This document shows positions 6,985 through 14,030 of a stretch of DNA of 42,825 nt, in pieces. This DNA is from Acidimicrobiaceae bacterium (GTDB lineage: Bacteria > Actinomycetota > Acidimicrobiia > Acidimicrobiales > RAAP-2): assembly GCA_027451285.1 (NCBI GenBank), contig DAIDJP010000034.1, positions 1 to 42,825 of the forward strand. The letters run 5' to 3'. The notes beneath the pieces were generated by a model. The model did not search any database and was not told the DNA's origin. It saw nothing but the letters and a program-made list of their open reading frames with translations. The translations under genes and the position numbers were made by a program. Positions within the stretch are counted from its first letter, which is position 1, and each line of letters starts with the position of its first letter.

Positions 6985-7467
6985 TTGAGCCTCGAACTCG
7001 AGCCGTGGCCCATAGTCCAGTGGATGATAAATTCTGCGATCTATGCACCAATCGATGCCTTTGAGCGTCTCGTAATCGATATCTTTGGTGTTGTTCCAGG
7101 GCCGCTTGCAATGGATCAGTTCAGTCTCGTAGTGACCATTGGACGGTTCGGCGAGTACGTAACTATCGGTCTTGAACTCAACTCACCCGACGATCTCGAC
7201 CTCGCAGAGTCGCTTGGAATATCGAATGTCGAGGTATTCACTTTGTCAACCGGTCGAAGATACGCGACGGTTCCTTCTTCTACTAGATTCAAGTTCGAGA
7301 CTCCCCGGCGCTTACAACGCCAACAACGCTTGCTAAAATCTCTAAGCGAAATGACACTATGCTGGAAGATACATCACTATTCTCCGGCCAGAGACAAGAT
7401 TGTGCTAGTACTTCAGAGTGAGAGCCGGTATGTGCGACGCGTAGTATACGATAGCAATGAAGACTAG
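6985..7467 (+). CDS. Hypothetical cytoplasmic protein
   Basis: 160 residues from TTG 6985, or 147 from ATG 7024 (MINSAIYAPIDAFERLVIDI); neither has a good ribosome-binding site. No membrane segment after the start region. The middle reads FSLVVTIGRFGEYVTIGLEL then DDLDLAESLGISNVEVFTL, alternating strands and helices of an ordinary globular protein. The C-terminal half is basic (RRLQRQQRLLKSL). No family recognised. It is divergent from the secreted-protein gene at 6774 across about 210 bp and lies 53 bp upstream of the membrane protein at 7521. Confidence 0.5.
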   Translation: MSLELEPWPIVQWMINSAIYAPIDAFERLVIDIFGVVPGPLAMDQFSLVVTIGRFGEYVTIGLELNSPDDLDLAESLGISNVEVFTLSTGRRYATVPSSTRFKFETPRRLQRQQRLLKSLSEMTLCWKIHHYSPARDKIVLVLQSESRYVRRVVYDSNED

Positions 7468-7520
7468 AACGAGACTTGTGACATATTCGTAGGCTGCAGC
7501 AACGTGGAGAGGATGGAGTA

Positions 7521-7904
7521 ATGATGTTAAGATTTCGAGTACTCTTACTCATTCTCTTGTACCTGACCCTCGGTCTTGCAATATATGTAATCATCGGAAT
7601 TAATTCGTATGAGTCGTCCACGGGTCAACCACTTGTTGTGACGGGCGAAACCACTTATCATACATATCCTGAACAGAGTCTCATTTTGATTACATCGATG
7701 GTATTGGCGGTAATGATGACAACCTGGAGCCAAATCGATAGAATCAGAATGCGTCCACTGGGGCGAGGAATGTCGCAGATAGTTGTCCTATCAATTACGT
7801 TTTTGGTTGTCATGTTTGGACTGTTAGTAATTGGGCTCTACGCATTGCCTTTTGACCTACTCCTATTAATCCTTAATCTGCCCATGGGCGGCACCACGCC
7901 GTGA
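7521..7904 (+). CDS. Three-helix membrane protein, unknown function
   Basis: 127 residues (126 from the second ATG at 7524, which is better spaced from GGAG). Hydrophobic segments at about 5-27 (VLLLILLYLTLGLAIYVII), 53-68 (SLILITSMVLAVMMTTW) and 85-120 (IVVLSITFLVVMFGLLVIGL and a hydrophobic tail, perhaps two passes). A polar extracellular-type loop of about 25 residues separates the first two. No family recognised. The gene is AT-rich, follows the 6985 gene on the same strand and is followed by a strong hairpin at 7994. Confidence 0.62.
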   Translation: MMLRFRVLLLILLYLTLGLAIYVIIGINSYESSTGQPLVVTGETTYHTYPEQSLILITSMVLAVMMTTWSQIDRIRMRPLGRGMSQIVVLSITFLVVMFGLLVIGLYALPFDLLLLILNLPMGGTTP

Positions 7905-8411
7905 CATTTGGTTAATCTCGAGAGACGTAGTGAGAAGTTACGCACCGAGTCGCCCTTCGAGCGCTCATGACCTACCAATGTCTCCCCGCCCCAGGGCTAC
8001 TGGCGCGAAGCGCCAGGTAGCCCGGAGGGCCGTTTGATCACCAAATCAACTTTCACCTCGGCGGCGTTCGTGAACACGACTGCGATCGCAGTCTGAACCG
8101 CCCGTCGCGCACGGCAACCAAGGTGTTGTCCGTGTTGCCGTCGACGTCGTTCGACTCGAGATGAATCCGCGTCATCGTCGTGCTCGGCATCCCTGGGTCG
8201 GCATTCGCTGATGATGACTCTGACCGTCGAACGTCCGATGGAAACTCGACAACGCATCACAACTGGGCTAATTCGTGAAATGACCATCGTTGTCCGTGAG
8301 TGTCCACCGCATACCGAGATCTCAATTCTCACGAAATTCCTGTTCGTTTTGGCCCTTTTCGAGGGGGTTACTAAGTAGGGGACTAATTTTTTCTCCCCGA
8401 AAAGGAGCCCC
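7905..8411. other. Noncoding stretch upstream of rep, candidate replication origin region
   Basis: About 500 bp between the membrane protein and rep without a convincing gene; a minus-strand frame across 7997-8554 has no domain and overlaps rep. It holds a strong hairpin (7994-8023) and, just before rep, a T-run flanked by GGGGA and TCTCCCC (about 8375-8399). In RepSA-type integrative elements the double-strand origin lies in or near rep, so a nick site here or inside rep is plausible but unproven. Confidence 0.35.
7994..8023. terminator. Strong hairpin after the cargo genes
   Basis: GGGCTACTGGCGC, loop GAA, GCGCCAGGTAGCCC: a 13-bp stem with one bulged G. It sits 90 bp after the membrane protein stop and could end the 6985-7521 transcript. 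No T-run follows. It could instead be a structured single-strand origin of the element. Confidence 0.42.
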
Positions 8412-9686
8412 GTGACACAGTCCATGACCACCGCAGAGCTCGTCGGCGCCATCAAGCAGGCCGGCGGCTGCTCGCACCCGATCCGCCTGCGCGGCGAGTT
8501 CCTCAATACCGCCACCGGCGAAGTCAGCGAGCGCCCGCTCCTCGTCGCCTGCAAGGACCGCCGGGCAGTTCTCTGTCCGGCCTGCTCCTACCTCTACAAG
8601 GCCGACGCGTGGATCGTGGTCTCCACCGGCCTTCTCGGCGGCAAGGGCGTGCCGACGACGGTGGGTAGCCACCCGCGGCTCTTCGTGACTCTCACGGCAC
8701 CCTCCTTTGGCGCCGTGCACGCGCAACGCGCCGACGGGTCGTGTCGTCCTCGATCACGTCCGCTGTGCCCGCACGGTCGGCCACTCACGTGCCATGCTCA
8801 CCACGACGACGCCGATCCCCTGCTCGGCAGCCCCCTGTGTGCGGATTGCTTCAACTACCGCGACGCGATCCTCTGGAACGCCCAGTCCTCGCGCCTGTGG
8901 AATCGCACCGTCGAGCGGGTGCGCCGCCAGCTCGCGGCCGACCACGACGCGATTGGTGATCCTTCGCACCTCGTGCGCCTGAGCTATCTCAAGGTCGCCG
9001 AGTTCCAGCGCCGAGGCCTCGTGCACTTTCACGTCGTCCTGCGCGCCGACGGGGCGGACGAGCCATTCAGCCCTCCGCCGGCCTCTCTCACCACGTCGTC
9101 ACTCGCCCGCGCGATCGCGAGCGTCGTGGCGCACTTCAGCGTCGCGGGACCCCTCGGCGAGATCGCCTGGGGTCGACAGTTCCACGTGAGCGAGCTCGAC
9201 GATTCCGATGATGCCGACCAGCGTGTCGCCGCCTACCTCGCCAAGTACGCGGTGAAGACGACCGACGGCTCGCTCGACTTCGCGCGGCGGTTCCACTCTC
9301 GAGCCGAGATCTTGAACCTCGCGGCGACGCCGCACCTGCGACGCCTCGCCTTCACCGCCTGGGACCTCGGCCTCGAGCCCGACCTCGCGGCGCTAAATCT
9401 TCGCGCTCACGCGCACGCCTTTGGCTTTCGCGGCCAGCTCATCACGAAGTCGCGCCACTACTCGACTCGCTTTCAGGACCTGCGTGACGTGCGAGCCGCC
9501 TTCATGGCGACACCGGTGACAGGGCATCTACCCACCGAGGACCCGGTGCGGGGAACCTTCACCTACGAGGGTCGCGGCTACGACGACCCCCACGCCCGCG
9601 AAGTCGCCGAGTTCCTCCACCGCCTCTACCTCGAGGCCCGTCGGCCCTCCGCCCCGACCACGGATGATGCAGAGGGCACCCGGTGA
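8412..9686 (+). CDS. repSA: RepSA-type rolling-circle replication initiator
   Basis: 424 residues from GTG 8412, preceded by AAAGGAGCCCC, a textbook Shine-Dalgarno. It carries the marks of actinobacterial plasmid/AICE initiators: a CxxC pair (LCPACSYLYKADAW, about 55-66), GLLGGKGVPTTVGSHP then FVTLTAPSFGAVH (91-103), two zinc-type pairs (CPHGRPLTCH and CADC), the metal-binding HUH-like motif LVHFHVVLR (His205, His207), and the tyrosine-bearing helix AAYLAKYAVKT (Tyr275, Tyr279) for nicking. It should nick one strand at the element's origin and start rolling-circle replication of the excised circle. Its stop overlaps the GTG of the next small frame (GTGA), and int follows within 130 bp, the usual rep-xis-int order. 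No FtsK-like transfer gene is present. Confidence 0.85.
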   Translation: MTQSMTTAELVGAIKQAGGCSHPIRLRGEFLNTATGEVSERPLLVACKDRRAVLCPACSYLYKADAWIVVSTGLLGGKGVPTTVGSHPRLFVTLTAPSFGAVHAQRADGSCRPRSRPLCPHGRPLTCHAHHDDADPLLGSPLCADCFNYRDAILWNAQSSRLWNRTVERVRRQLAADHDAIGDPSHLVRLSYLKVAEFQRRGLVHFHVVLRADGADEPFSPPPASLTTSSLARAIASVVAHFSVAGPLGEIAWGRQFHVSELDDSDDADQRVAAYLAKYAVKTTDGSLDFARRFHSRAEILNLAATPHLRRLAFTAWDLGLEPDLAALNLRAHAHAFGFRGQLITKSRHYSTRFQDLRDVRAAFMATPVTGHLPTEDPVRGTFTYEGRGYDDPHAREVAEFLHRLYLEARRPSAPTTDDAEGTR

Positions 9687-10072
9687 CCCAGGCCGACCGT
9701 TGCAACGGGGACAACATCGCGCCCGTGGACTACGACCGGGTGGCGCGCGTTCTCATCCGCGTGGCGCTGCGCGAGGTCGTGAATGATGAATCACAAGAGA
9801 AGGGAGTTATCGATGCTGACCCTCGCGTACTGTCGCGTGTCGACCGAGGAGCAGGTCGAGGAGGGCTACTCAATCGAGGGCCAAGCCGACAAGCTGCGCG
9901 CCTACTCGACCCTGCGCGACCTCGGCCCGGTGACGGTCATCAGCGATCCGGGCCGCTCGGGCAAGAACATGGAACGGCCGGGACTCCAGCAACTCCTCGC
10001 GGCCGTCGAGGCCGGCCACGTGTCCCACGTGATCGTCTGGCGCCTGGACCGGCTCTCGAGGAACCTCGGTGA
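9683..10072 (+). CDS. Small open frame between rep and integrase 2 (excisionase position)
   Basis: A GTG at 9683 overlaps the rep stop (GTGA), suggesting translational coupling. The meaningful part is the first 43 codons or so, including DYDRVARVLIRVALREVVND, before int begins at 9813. After that the frame runs on inside int to 10072 and looks like ordinary out-of-frame read-through. It sits where pSAM2-like elements carry xis but is too short for a standard MerR-like excisionase and has no helix-turn-helix I can recognise. The equivalent frame before integrase 1 (3399) shares the D-x-x-RVA-x-x-LI core and the same phase relative to int, which argues it is real. Function unknown. Confidence 0.42.
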   Translation: MTQADRCNGDNIAPVDYDRVARVLIRVALREVVNDESQEKGVIDADPRVLSRVDRGAGRGGLLNRGPSRQAARLLDPARPRPGDGHQRSGPLGQEHGTAGTPATPRGRRGRPRVPRDRLAPGPALEEPR

Positions 10073-11246
10073 TCTCATCTTGCTCGCGGACAAGCTGGGC
10101 GAGCTCGGCGTCGCATTGCACTCGGTCTCAGAGAACTTGGATCTTTCCTCGGCGTCGGGTCGCATGTTCTACAACATTCTGGGCACCTTCGCGCAGTTCT
10201 TTCGCGAGCAACTCGCCGAGAACGTGAAGATGGGCAACGAGCGCGCCGTCAAGGAGGGCCGCTGGATCAATCGCCCCAAGACCGGCTATGACCTCGTCGA
10301 CGGCGAGCTCGTGGCCAACGCCGACGCCGAGCGGGTGCGCGAGATCTTTCGCCTGCGCGCGACGGGTCTCAGCTATCGCAGCATCGAAGAGGCCACGGGC
10401 ATCACGTACTCGACCGTGCGCAACATCCTCGACTCGCGCATCTACGTGGGCGAAGTGCTGCACAACGACCAGTGGTTCCCCGGACGCCACGAGCCGCTGA
10501 TCACGCCGGCCGAGTTCCACGCCGCGCACCGGGGCTTTGGCAAGGGCGTGACACGCTCGAAGGACGTCCTCTCGGGTCGGGTGCGCTGCGGACTGTGCGC
10601 GAAGCGCATGGCCGTCGCCCAGAACGGCCAGGGCTCGACGTTCTATCGCTGTCGCCACCGCGGCGAGGGCTGCGAGCAGCCCGCACGCAGCACCAAGGGA
10701 CTGGCGCGCGCCGCAGTGTTGGGGCTCAGCCTCATCGGCCGCGACGAGCGCCTCCAGGCAGCGATTCGTCGCCAACTGGCCTCGGGTGCCGCTACGACCC
10801 CAGAGACCGCGCCCAGACGCCGTGGGGCCAGTCCGGCCGTCGCACTGGCCAAACTGGCCCAGGATCGGCGCAAACTCCTCGAGCTCTACTACGCGGACAA
10901 GATCAGCGCCGACGGATTCTCCGCGGAGGAGACACGGCTCTGTGCGGCGATCGAGATCGAACGGGCTCGAGCACTCGACGAACAGCACGAGGAGCGCCAC
11001 AAGAGCGATCTGGAGCTTCGCTTCGATCAGGTCGCCGCCATCCTCCAGGACCTCGACGTCGACGCCGTCTGGACGCGGGCCGACGACGCGGAGCGCAGAG
11101 TGCTCGTCGAAGAGCTAGTCGAATGGGTGACCGTCTTTCCTGATCACCTGGAAGTGACGGTCACCGGAAGTCCCGCCCTCAACGTCCTCTACGGCGAGGT
11201 GGGACTCAAGGAGTCGGATTTTGTTGGTGTCGGAGGCGGGACTTGA
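9813..11246 (+). CDS. Large serine recombinase (integrase 2), stop codon inside tRNA-Leu
   Basis: 477 residues from ATG 9813, chosen for the AAGGGAG eight bases upstream; the frame is open to 9783. Resolvase domain with the catalytic serine in LAYCRVSTEEQ (Ser10), VIVWRLDRLSRNLGDLI and SASGRMFYNILGTFAQFFRE. The recombinase domain includes RWINRPKTGYDLVDGELVAN and ITYSTVRNILDSRIYVGEV. Zinc ribbon with CGLCAKRM and CRHRGEGC, then a coiled-coil region (about 340-400). The last residues GVGGGT and the TGA are encoded by the plus strand of the tRNA-Leu gene, so the frame crosses the attachment site. It should catalyse integration of the 6.35-kb element into the tRNA 3' end. Closely related to integrase 1. 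Confidence 0.94.
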   Translation: MLTLAYCRVSTEEQVEEGYSIEGQADKLRAYSTLRDLGPVTVISDPGRSGKNMERPGLQQLLAAVEAGHVSHVIVWRLDRLSRNLGDLILLADKLGELGVALHSVSENLDLSSASGRMFYNILGTFAQFFREQLAENVKMGNERAVKEGRWINRPKTGYDLVDGELVANADAERVREIFRLRATGLSYRSIEEATGITYSTVRNILDSRIYVGEVLHNDQWFPGRHEPLITPAEFHAAHRGFGKGVTRSKDVLSGRVRCGLCAKRMAVAQNGQGSTFYRCRHRGEGCEQPARSTKGLARAAVLGLSLIGRDERLQAAIRRQLASGAATTPETAPRRRGASPAVALAKLAQDRRKLLELYYADKISADGFSAEETRLCAAIEIERARALDEQHEERHKSDLELRFDQVAAILQDLDVDAVWTRADDAERRVLVEELVEWVTVFPDHLEVTVTGSPALNVLYGEVGLKESDFVGVGGGT

Positions 11247-11311
11247 ACCCGCACGCCCCTAAGGGCACCAGCCCCTCAAGCTGGCGCGTCTGCCTATTCC
11301 GCCACTCCGAC
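11225..11311 (-). tRNA. tRNA-Leu(GAG), integration target
   Basis: 87 nt including encoded CCA. Acceptor stem GTCGGAG pairs with CTCCGAC. The anticodon arm is CCAGC-TTGAGGG-GCTGG with anticodon GAG (reads CUC and CUU). A long variable arm (GGTGCCCTTAGGGGC) is typical of class II tRNA-Leu, and the T-arm is GCGGG-TTCAAGT-CCCGC. The 3' end carries the core used as attachment site and forms the last codons of integrase 2 on the opposite strand. It lies 34 bp downstream of the binding-protein gene on the same strand. Four partial copies of its 3' end lie to the left. Confidence 0.96.
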
Positions 11312-11345
11312 GCGGACACTCATCTTAGCCAACTTGCTCGGGTGG

Positions 11346-13010
11346 CTAACTCCCACTCGTCACCGGAATCGTGTTCCAGCCCGTGATCTCGTCGGTAAAG
11401 CCCGGCACGGAGAGCGCGCCGTTCACGCCTCCGACGGTGCTCGTCCAGTCCACGAGCGACGGTGGCGTAAAGAGAGGGCGAACCCAGTAAGAGGAGAGCA
11501 GCAACTCGTCGAGACGACGCCAGGTGACCACCGCCGCGGCCGGGTTGAAGTTGGCCTGGGCTCGGGCGTAGAGCGTGGTGGCAAAGGGCAGGCTGAGCCC
11601 GCTCGGATACGTGTCGGGAAACGCCGGTCCGGTGTAGGAGCGCGCGGTGTAGAGCGGCGACGTCGACGTCGGACGAGAAAACACGGCGACGTCAACGTGA
11701 CTCTGCGCCACGCTCTGCGCGGCCGACAGGTCGCTGCCCACGCTCCGGACGGTCACGGCGACGCCGGCCGCGCGCCACGCCGCAGCGAGGAGGTTCGTCG
11801 TCTTGCGATCGATGTCGCTCGGGCCGGTCGCGACGGTGATGGACAGGGGCGCACCCGTCGCACTCTGCCAGCGACCCGCGACCTTGACGAATCCCGCGCT
11901 CGTCAACGCTCCGGGGGCGCAGGAGGGACAATCCGCCGCGCCGACGCTTCCCGAGGGCAGGGTCGTCGTGACACGGGTGGTGGGGGTCTGGCTGGTCGGT
12001 CCGGTTCCCGCGCTACCGGGATAGTCGGCCTGGCCCTGAGAATAGAGGGCCGACGCCGCGACCGACGGCGAGAACGTCACTGATCCCCAGAGCTGAGTGA
12101 TCAGGCTCTGTCGGTCGATGAACCAGCTCAGCGCCTCACGCACCAGGATGCGTCGCGTCGTCGCACTCTCGGGCGCGAAGGTCATCTCCTCGATCGCCGA
12201 GACGTTGCCCAAGTGGCTCGACATCCAGGGCTTGGTGCTGAGCGACTGCAGCGCGCCGCTCGTCACCGAATAGGAGTAACCGGCGTAGAGCGTTGCGGAC
12301 GTCGAGGGCAGATTGCCGTCGGCGACGAGAACCAAACGGCCGTAGCGACCTGGGTCCAGGCTCCAGTGCGGGTTCATGGAGAGCACGATGCGCGAGGACG
12401 TGGCCGAGCGCACCTGGTACGGGCCCAAGCTAGGCCGCGTCACCAGATTCGAGATGTCGCAGCCGGCCGGAGATCCCGGAGCCTCGACGTCGCGAAAGAG
12501 GTGATTCCAGTTCGCGTAGGGGCTCGAGAACGTGGCGGTCACGCTGAGACCCTTGTCGCTGACCTTCAGGGTGCGAATCGCCCGGTAGCCGTCGGAGAGA
12601 ACACTCGCGAGGTCGCGCGCGCGACGCCACCACGCGGCGAGGTCACGGCCGGTGAAGGGTTCGCCGTTGCTCCAGCGCTGGTGCGGTGCGATGGTGTAGA
12701 CCACGGTCTCGGGCGCGAGCGAGACCAGCTCGGCCGACGCGATCGGGCCACCCACGCCGATCAGATTGCCGTTGGGATTCGTGGCGAACGCCGAGGGTAG
12801 GAGAAGATCGTCGATCGCGTTGTTGACCGCCGTCGCCCCGGAATCGAGGAAACCGCAGCCGCTGAAGGGTCCCGGCAGCGAGACGATGAGAGTGCGCTGG
12901 TTGTCGGTCACCGACTGAGCCGGCGCGACGCTCGTAAAGACGAGGGTCGCCGCGAGGAGCCCGGCCGCGCCACCGAGCGCGCGCCCCAGGGCCCGACGCT
13001 GCACCGCCAC
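11346..13010 (-). CDS. Solute-binding protein, family 5 (peptide/nickel type), without lipobox
   Basis: 554 residues starting at GTG 13010, directly abutting the secG stop. Signal peptide at residues 1-32 (LGGAAGLLAATLVFTSVAPA then QS), with no cysteine at the cleavage site, so it is predicted to be released rather than lipid-anchored. The mature part fits SBP_bac_5: TLIVSLPGPF, AINDLLLPSAF-type start (NNAIDDLLLPSAF), VVYTIAPHQRWSNGEPFTGR DLAAWW, SLGPYQVRS, IVLSMNPHWSLDPGRYGRLV and VREALSWFIDRQSLITQLWG. It ends the coaE-secG run. No permease is adjacent; the dppBCDF-like operon at 25270 lacks a binding protein, so the two may work together. Substrate probably oligopeptide, not determinable here. 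Confidence 0.85.
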   Translation of the reverse strand: MAVQRRALGRALGGAAGLLAATLVFTSVAPAQSVTDNQRTLIVSLPGPFSGCGFLDSGATAVNNAIDDLLLPSAFATNPNGNLIGVGGPIASAELVSLAPETVVYTIAPHQRWSNGEPFTGRDLAAWWRRARDLASVLSDGYRAIRTLKVSDKGLSVTATFSSPYANWNHLFRDVEAPGSPAGCDISNLVTRPSLGPYQVRSATSSRIVLSMNPHWSLDPGRYGRLVLVADGNLPSTSATLYAGYSYSVTSGALQSLSTKPWMSSHLGNVSAIEEMTFAPESATTRRILVREALSWFIDRQSLITQLWGSVTFSPSVAASALYSQGQADYPGSAGTGPTSQTPTTRVTTTLPSGSVGAADCPSCAPGALTSAGFVKVAGRWQSATGAPLSITVATGPSDIDRKTTNLLAAAWRAAGVAVTVRSVGSDLSAAQSVAQSHVDVAVFSRPTSTSPLYTARSYTGPAFPDTYPSGLSLPFATTLYARAQANFNPAAAVVTWRRLDELLLSSYWVRPLFTPPSLVDWTSTVGGVNGALSVPGFTDEITGWNTIPVTSGS

Positions 13011-13241
13011 CTACTGCAGGCGCAGGTCGAGGGTCAGCGTCGCGAACGTGAAGACGAGGGCCACCGCGACGGTCAGGCGGTCCAGATTGCGCTCGACGAC
13101 GGTGGAGCCCGCGGCCGCTTGGCCGATGGTGCCGCCCATCATCTCGGAGATGCCACCACCCCGTCCGGAGTGCAACAGGACGAGAAAGACCAGTCCCACG
13201 GCCGAAATAGCCTCAATGACAATAAAAGCCCAGGTGAACAC
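13011..13241 (-). CDS. secG: Preprotein translocase subunit SecG
   Basis: 76 residues with the two SecG transmembrane helices: FIVIEAISAVGLVFLVLLHS (about 6-25) and LTVAVALVFTFATLTLDL (about 56-73). They are joined by the conserved loop SGRGGGISEMMGGTIGQAA containing the GGG and MMGG motifs. It assists the SecYEG channel. Located 3 bp after tpiA as in many actinobacteria; its TAG is directly followed by the GTG of the binding protein. Confidence 0.95.
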   Translation of the reverse strand: MFTWAFIVIEAISAVGLVFLVLLHSGRGGGISEMMGGTIGQAAAGSTVVERNLDRLTVAVALVFTFATLTLDLRLQ

Positions 13242-13244
13242 GGC

Positions 13245-14030
13245 TTACCTCCGATTAGCCAGACCAGCGTAGCAGTCATCGCACGCCCGGATGATGGCGA
13301 CAAAGGATTCCGCCTTGAGACTCGCCCCGCCGACCAAGAAGCCGTCCACTCCCCCTTCAACGAGGATGGCCGCCGCGTTCTCGCCCGTGACCGATCCGCC
13401 GTAGAGCACGCGCGCCTCGCCACAGCCGAGGGCGGTGAGCTCGCGACGCAGCACGGTGGCCATCTCGTGGATCTGCTCGGGCGAGGCGCTCCTGCCGGTG
13501 CCGATCGCCCAGATCGGCTCGTAGGCCACGGTGACCAAAGCGCGGGACTTCTCCTCGAGGCCGCCGAGGGCACTTGCGAGCTGCGCGGACACCACGGATG
13601 CGTACTCGCCGATATCGCGCGCGGACTCGTCCTCGCCGACGCAGAGCACCGCGTTCGCGCCGCTTCGCACCACGGCGGCCAACGTAGCCGCGACGACCGC
13701 GTCGTCCATCGCGTAGTGGGTGCGCCGCTCGGAGTGCCCCACCAGCACCCAGGTCACGCCGAGGCGTGCGAGCATCGCCTGGCTGACCTCGCCGGTGTGG
13801 GCGCCGGCCTCGTGGGGGTTGACGTGCTGAGCGGCCAGGGCGACGTTCGAGCGCTCCGACTCGAGCACCGAGGCGACGCTGCGCAGGTCCACGAAGGGCG
13901 GCGCGACGACGACGTCGGTGTGCGCACTCGGCTGGTTCTTTAAGAGCACGGAGAGCTGCTGAGTCAGGTGGACGGCCTCGACGAAGTCGAGGTTCATCTT
14001 CCAGTTGCCGATGACCAGGGGACGATTCAC
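13245..14030 (-). CDS. tpiA: Triosephosphate isomerase
   Basis: 261 residues. N-terminal RPLVIGNWKMNLDF holds the Asn and Lys active-site residues, VLVGHSERRTHY the electrophilic histidine, and VTVAYEPIWAIGTGRSAS the catalytic glutamate and flexible loop 6. RVLYGGSVTGENA and GVDGFLVGGASLK form the phosphate-binding site. It interconverts dihydroxyacetone phosphate and glyceraldehyde 3-phosphate. The GTG start overlaps the pgk stop (GTGA), so it is translationally coupled to the glycolytic genes upstream. Confidence 0.97.
   Translation of the reverse strand: MNRPLVIGNWKMNLDFVEAVHLTQQLSVLLKNQPSAHTDVVVAPPFVDLRSVASVLESERSNVALAAQHVNPHEAGAHTGEVSQAMLARLGVTWVLVGHSERRTHYAMDDAVVAATLAAVVRSGANAVLCVGEDESARDIGEYASVVSAQLASALGGLEEKSRALVTVAYEPIWAIGTGRSASPEQIHEMATVLRRELTALGCGEARVLYGGSVTGENAAAILVEGGVDGFLVGGASLKAESFVAIIRACDDCYAGLANRR

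Noticed and set aside
7997..8554. 185-codon minus-strand open frame overlapping the rep start
   Set aside because: Arg/Ser-rich composition typical of an antisense shadow, no recognisable domain, and it overlaps a well supported rep gene.
9816..10072. Continuation of the small xis-position frame through the integrase gene
   Set aside because: Composition turns to Gly/Arg/Pro-rich read-through typical of an out-of-frame GC-rich gene; only the part before int looks meaningful.
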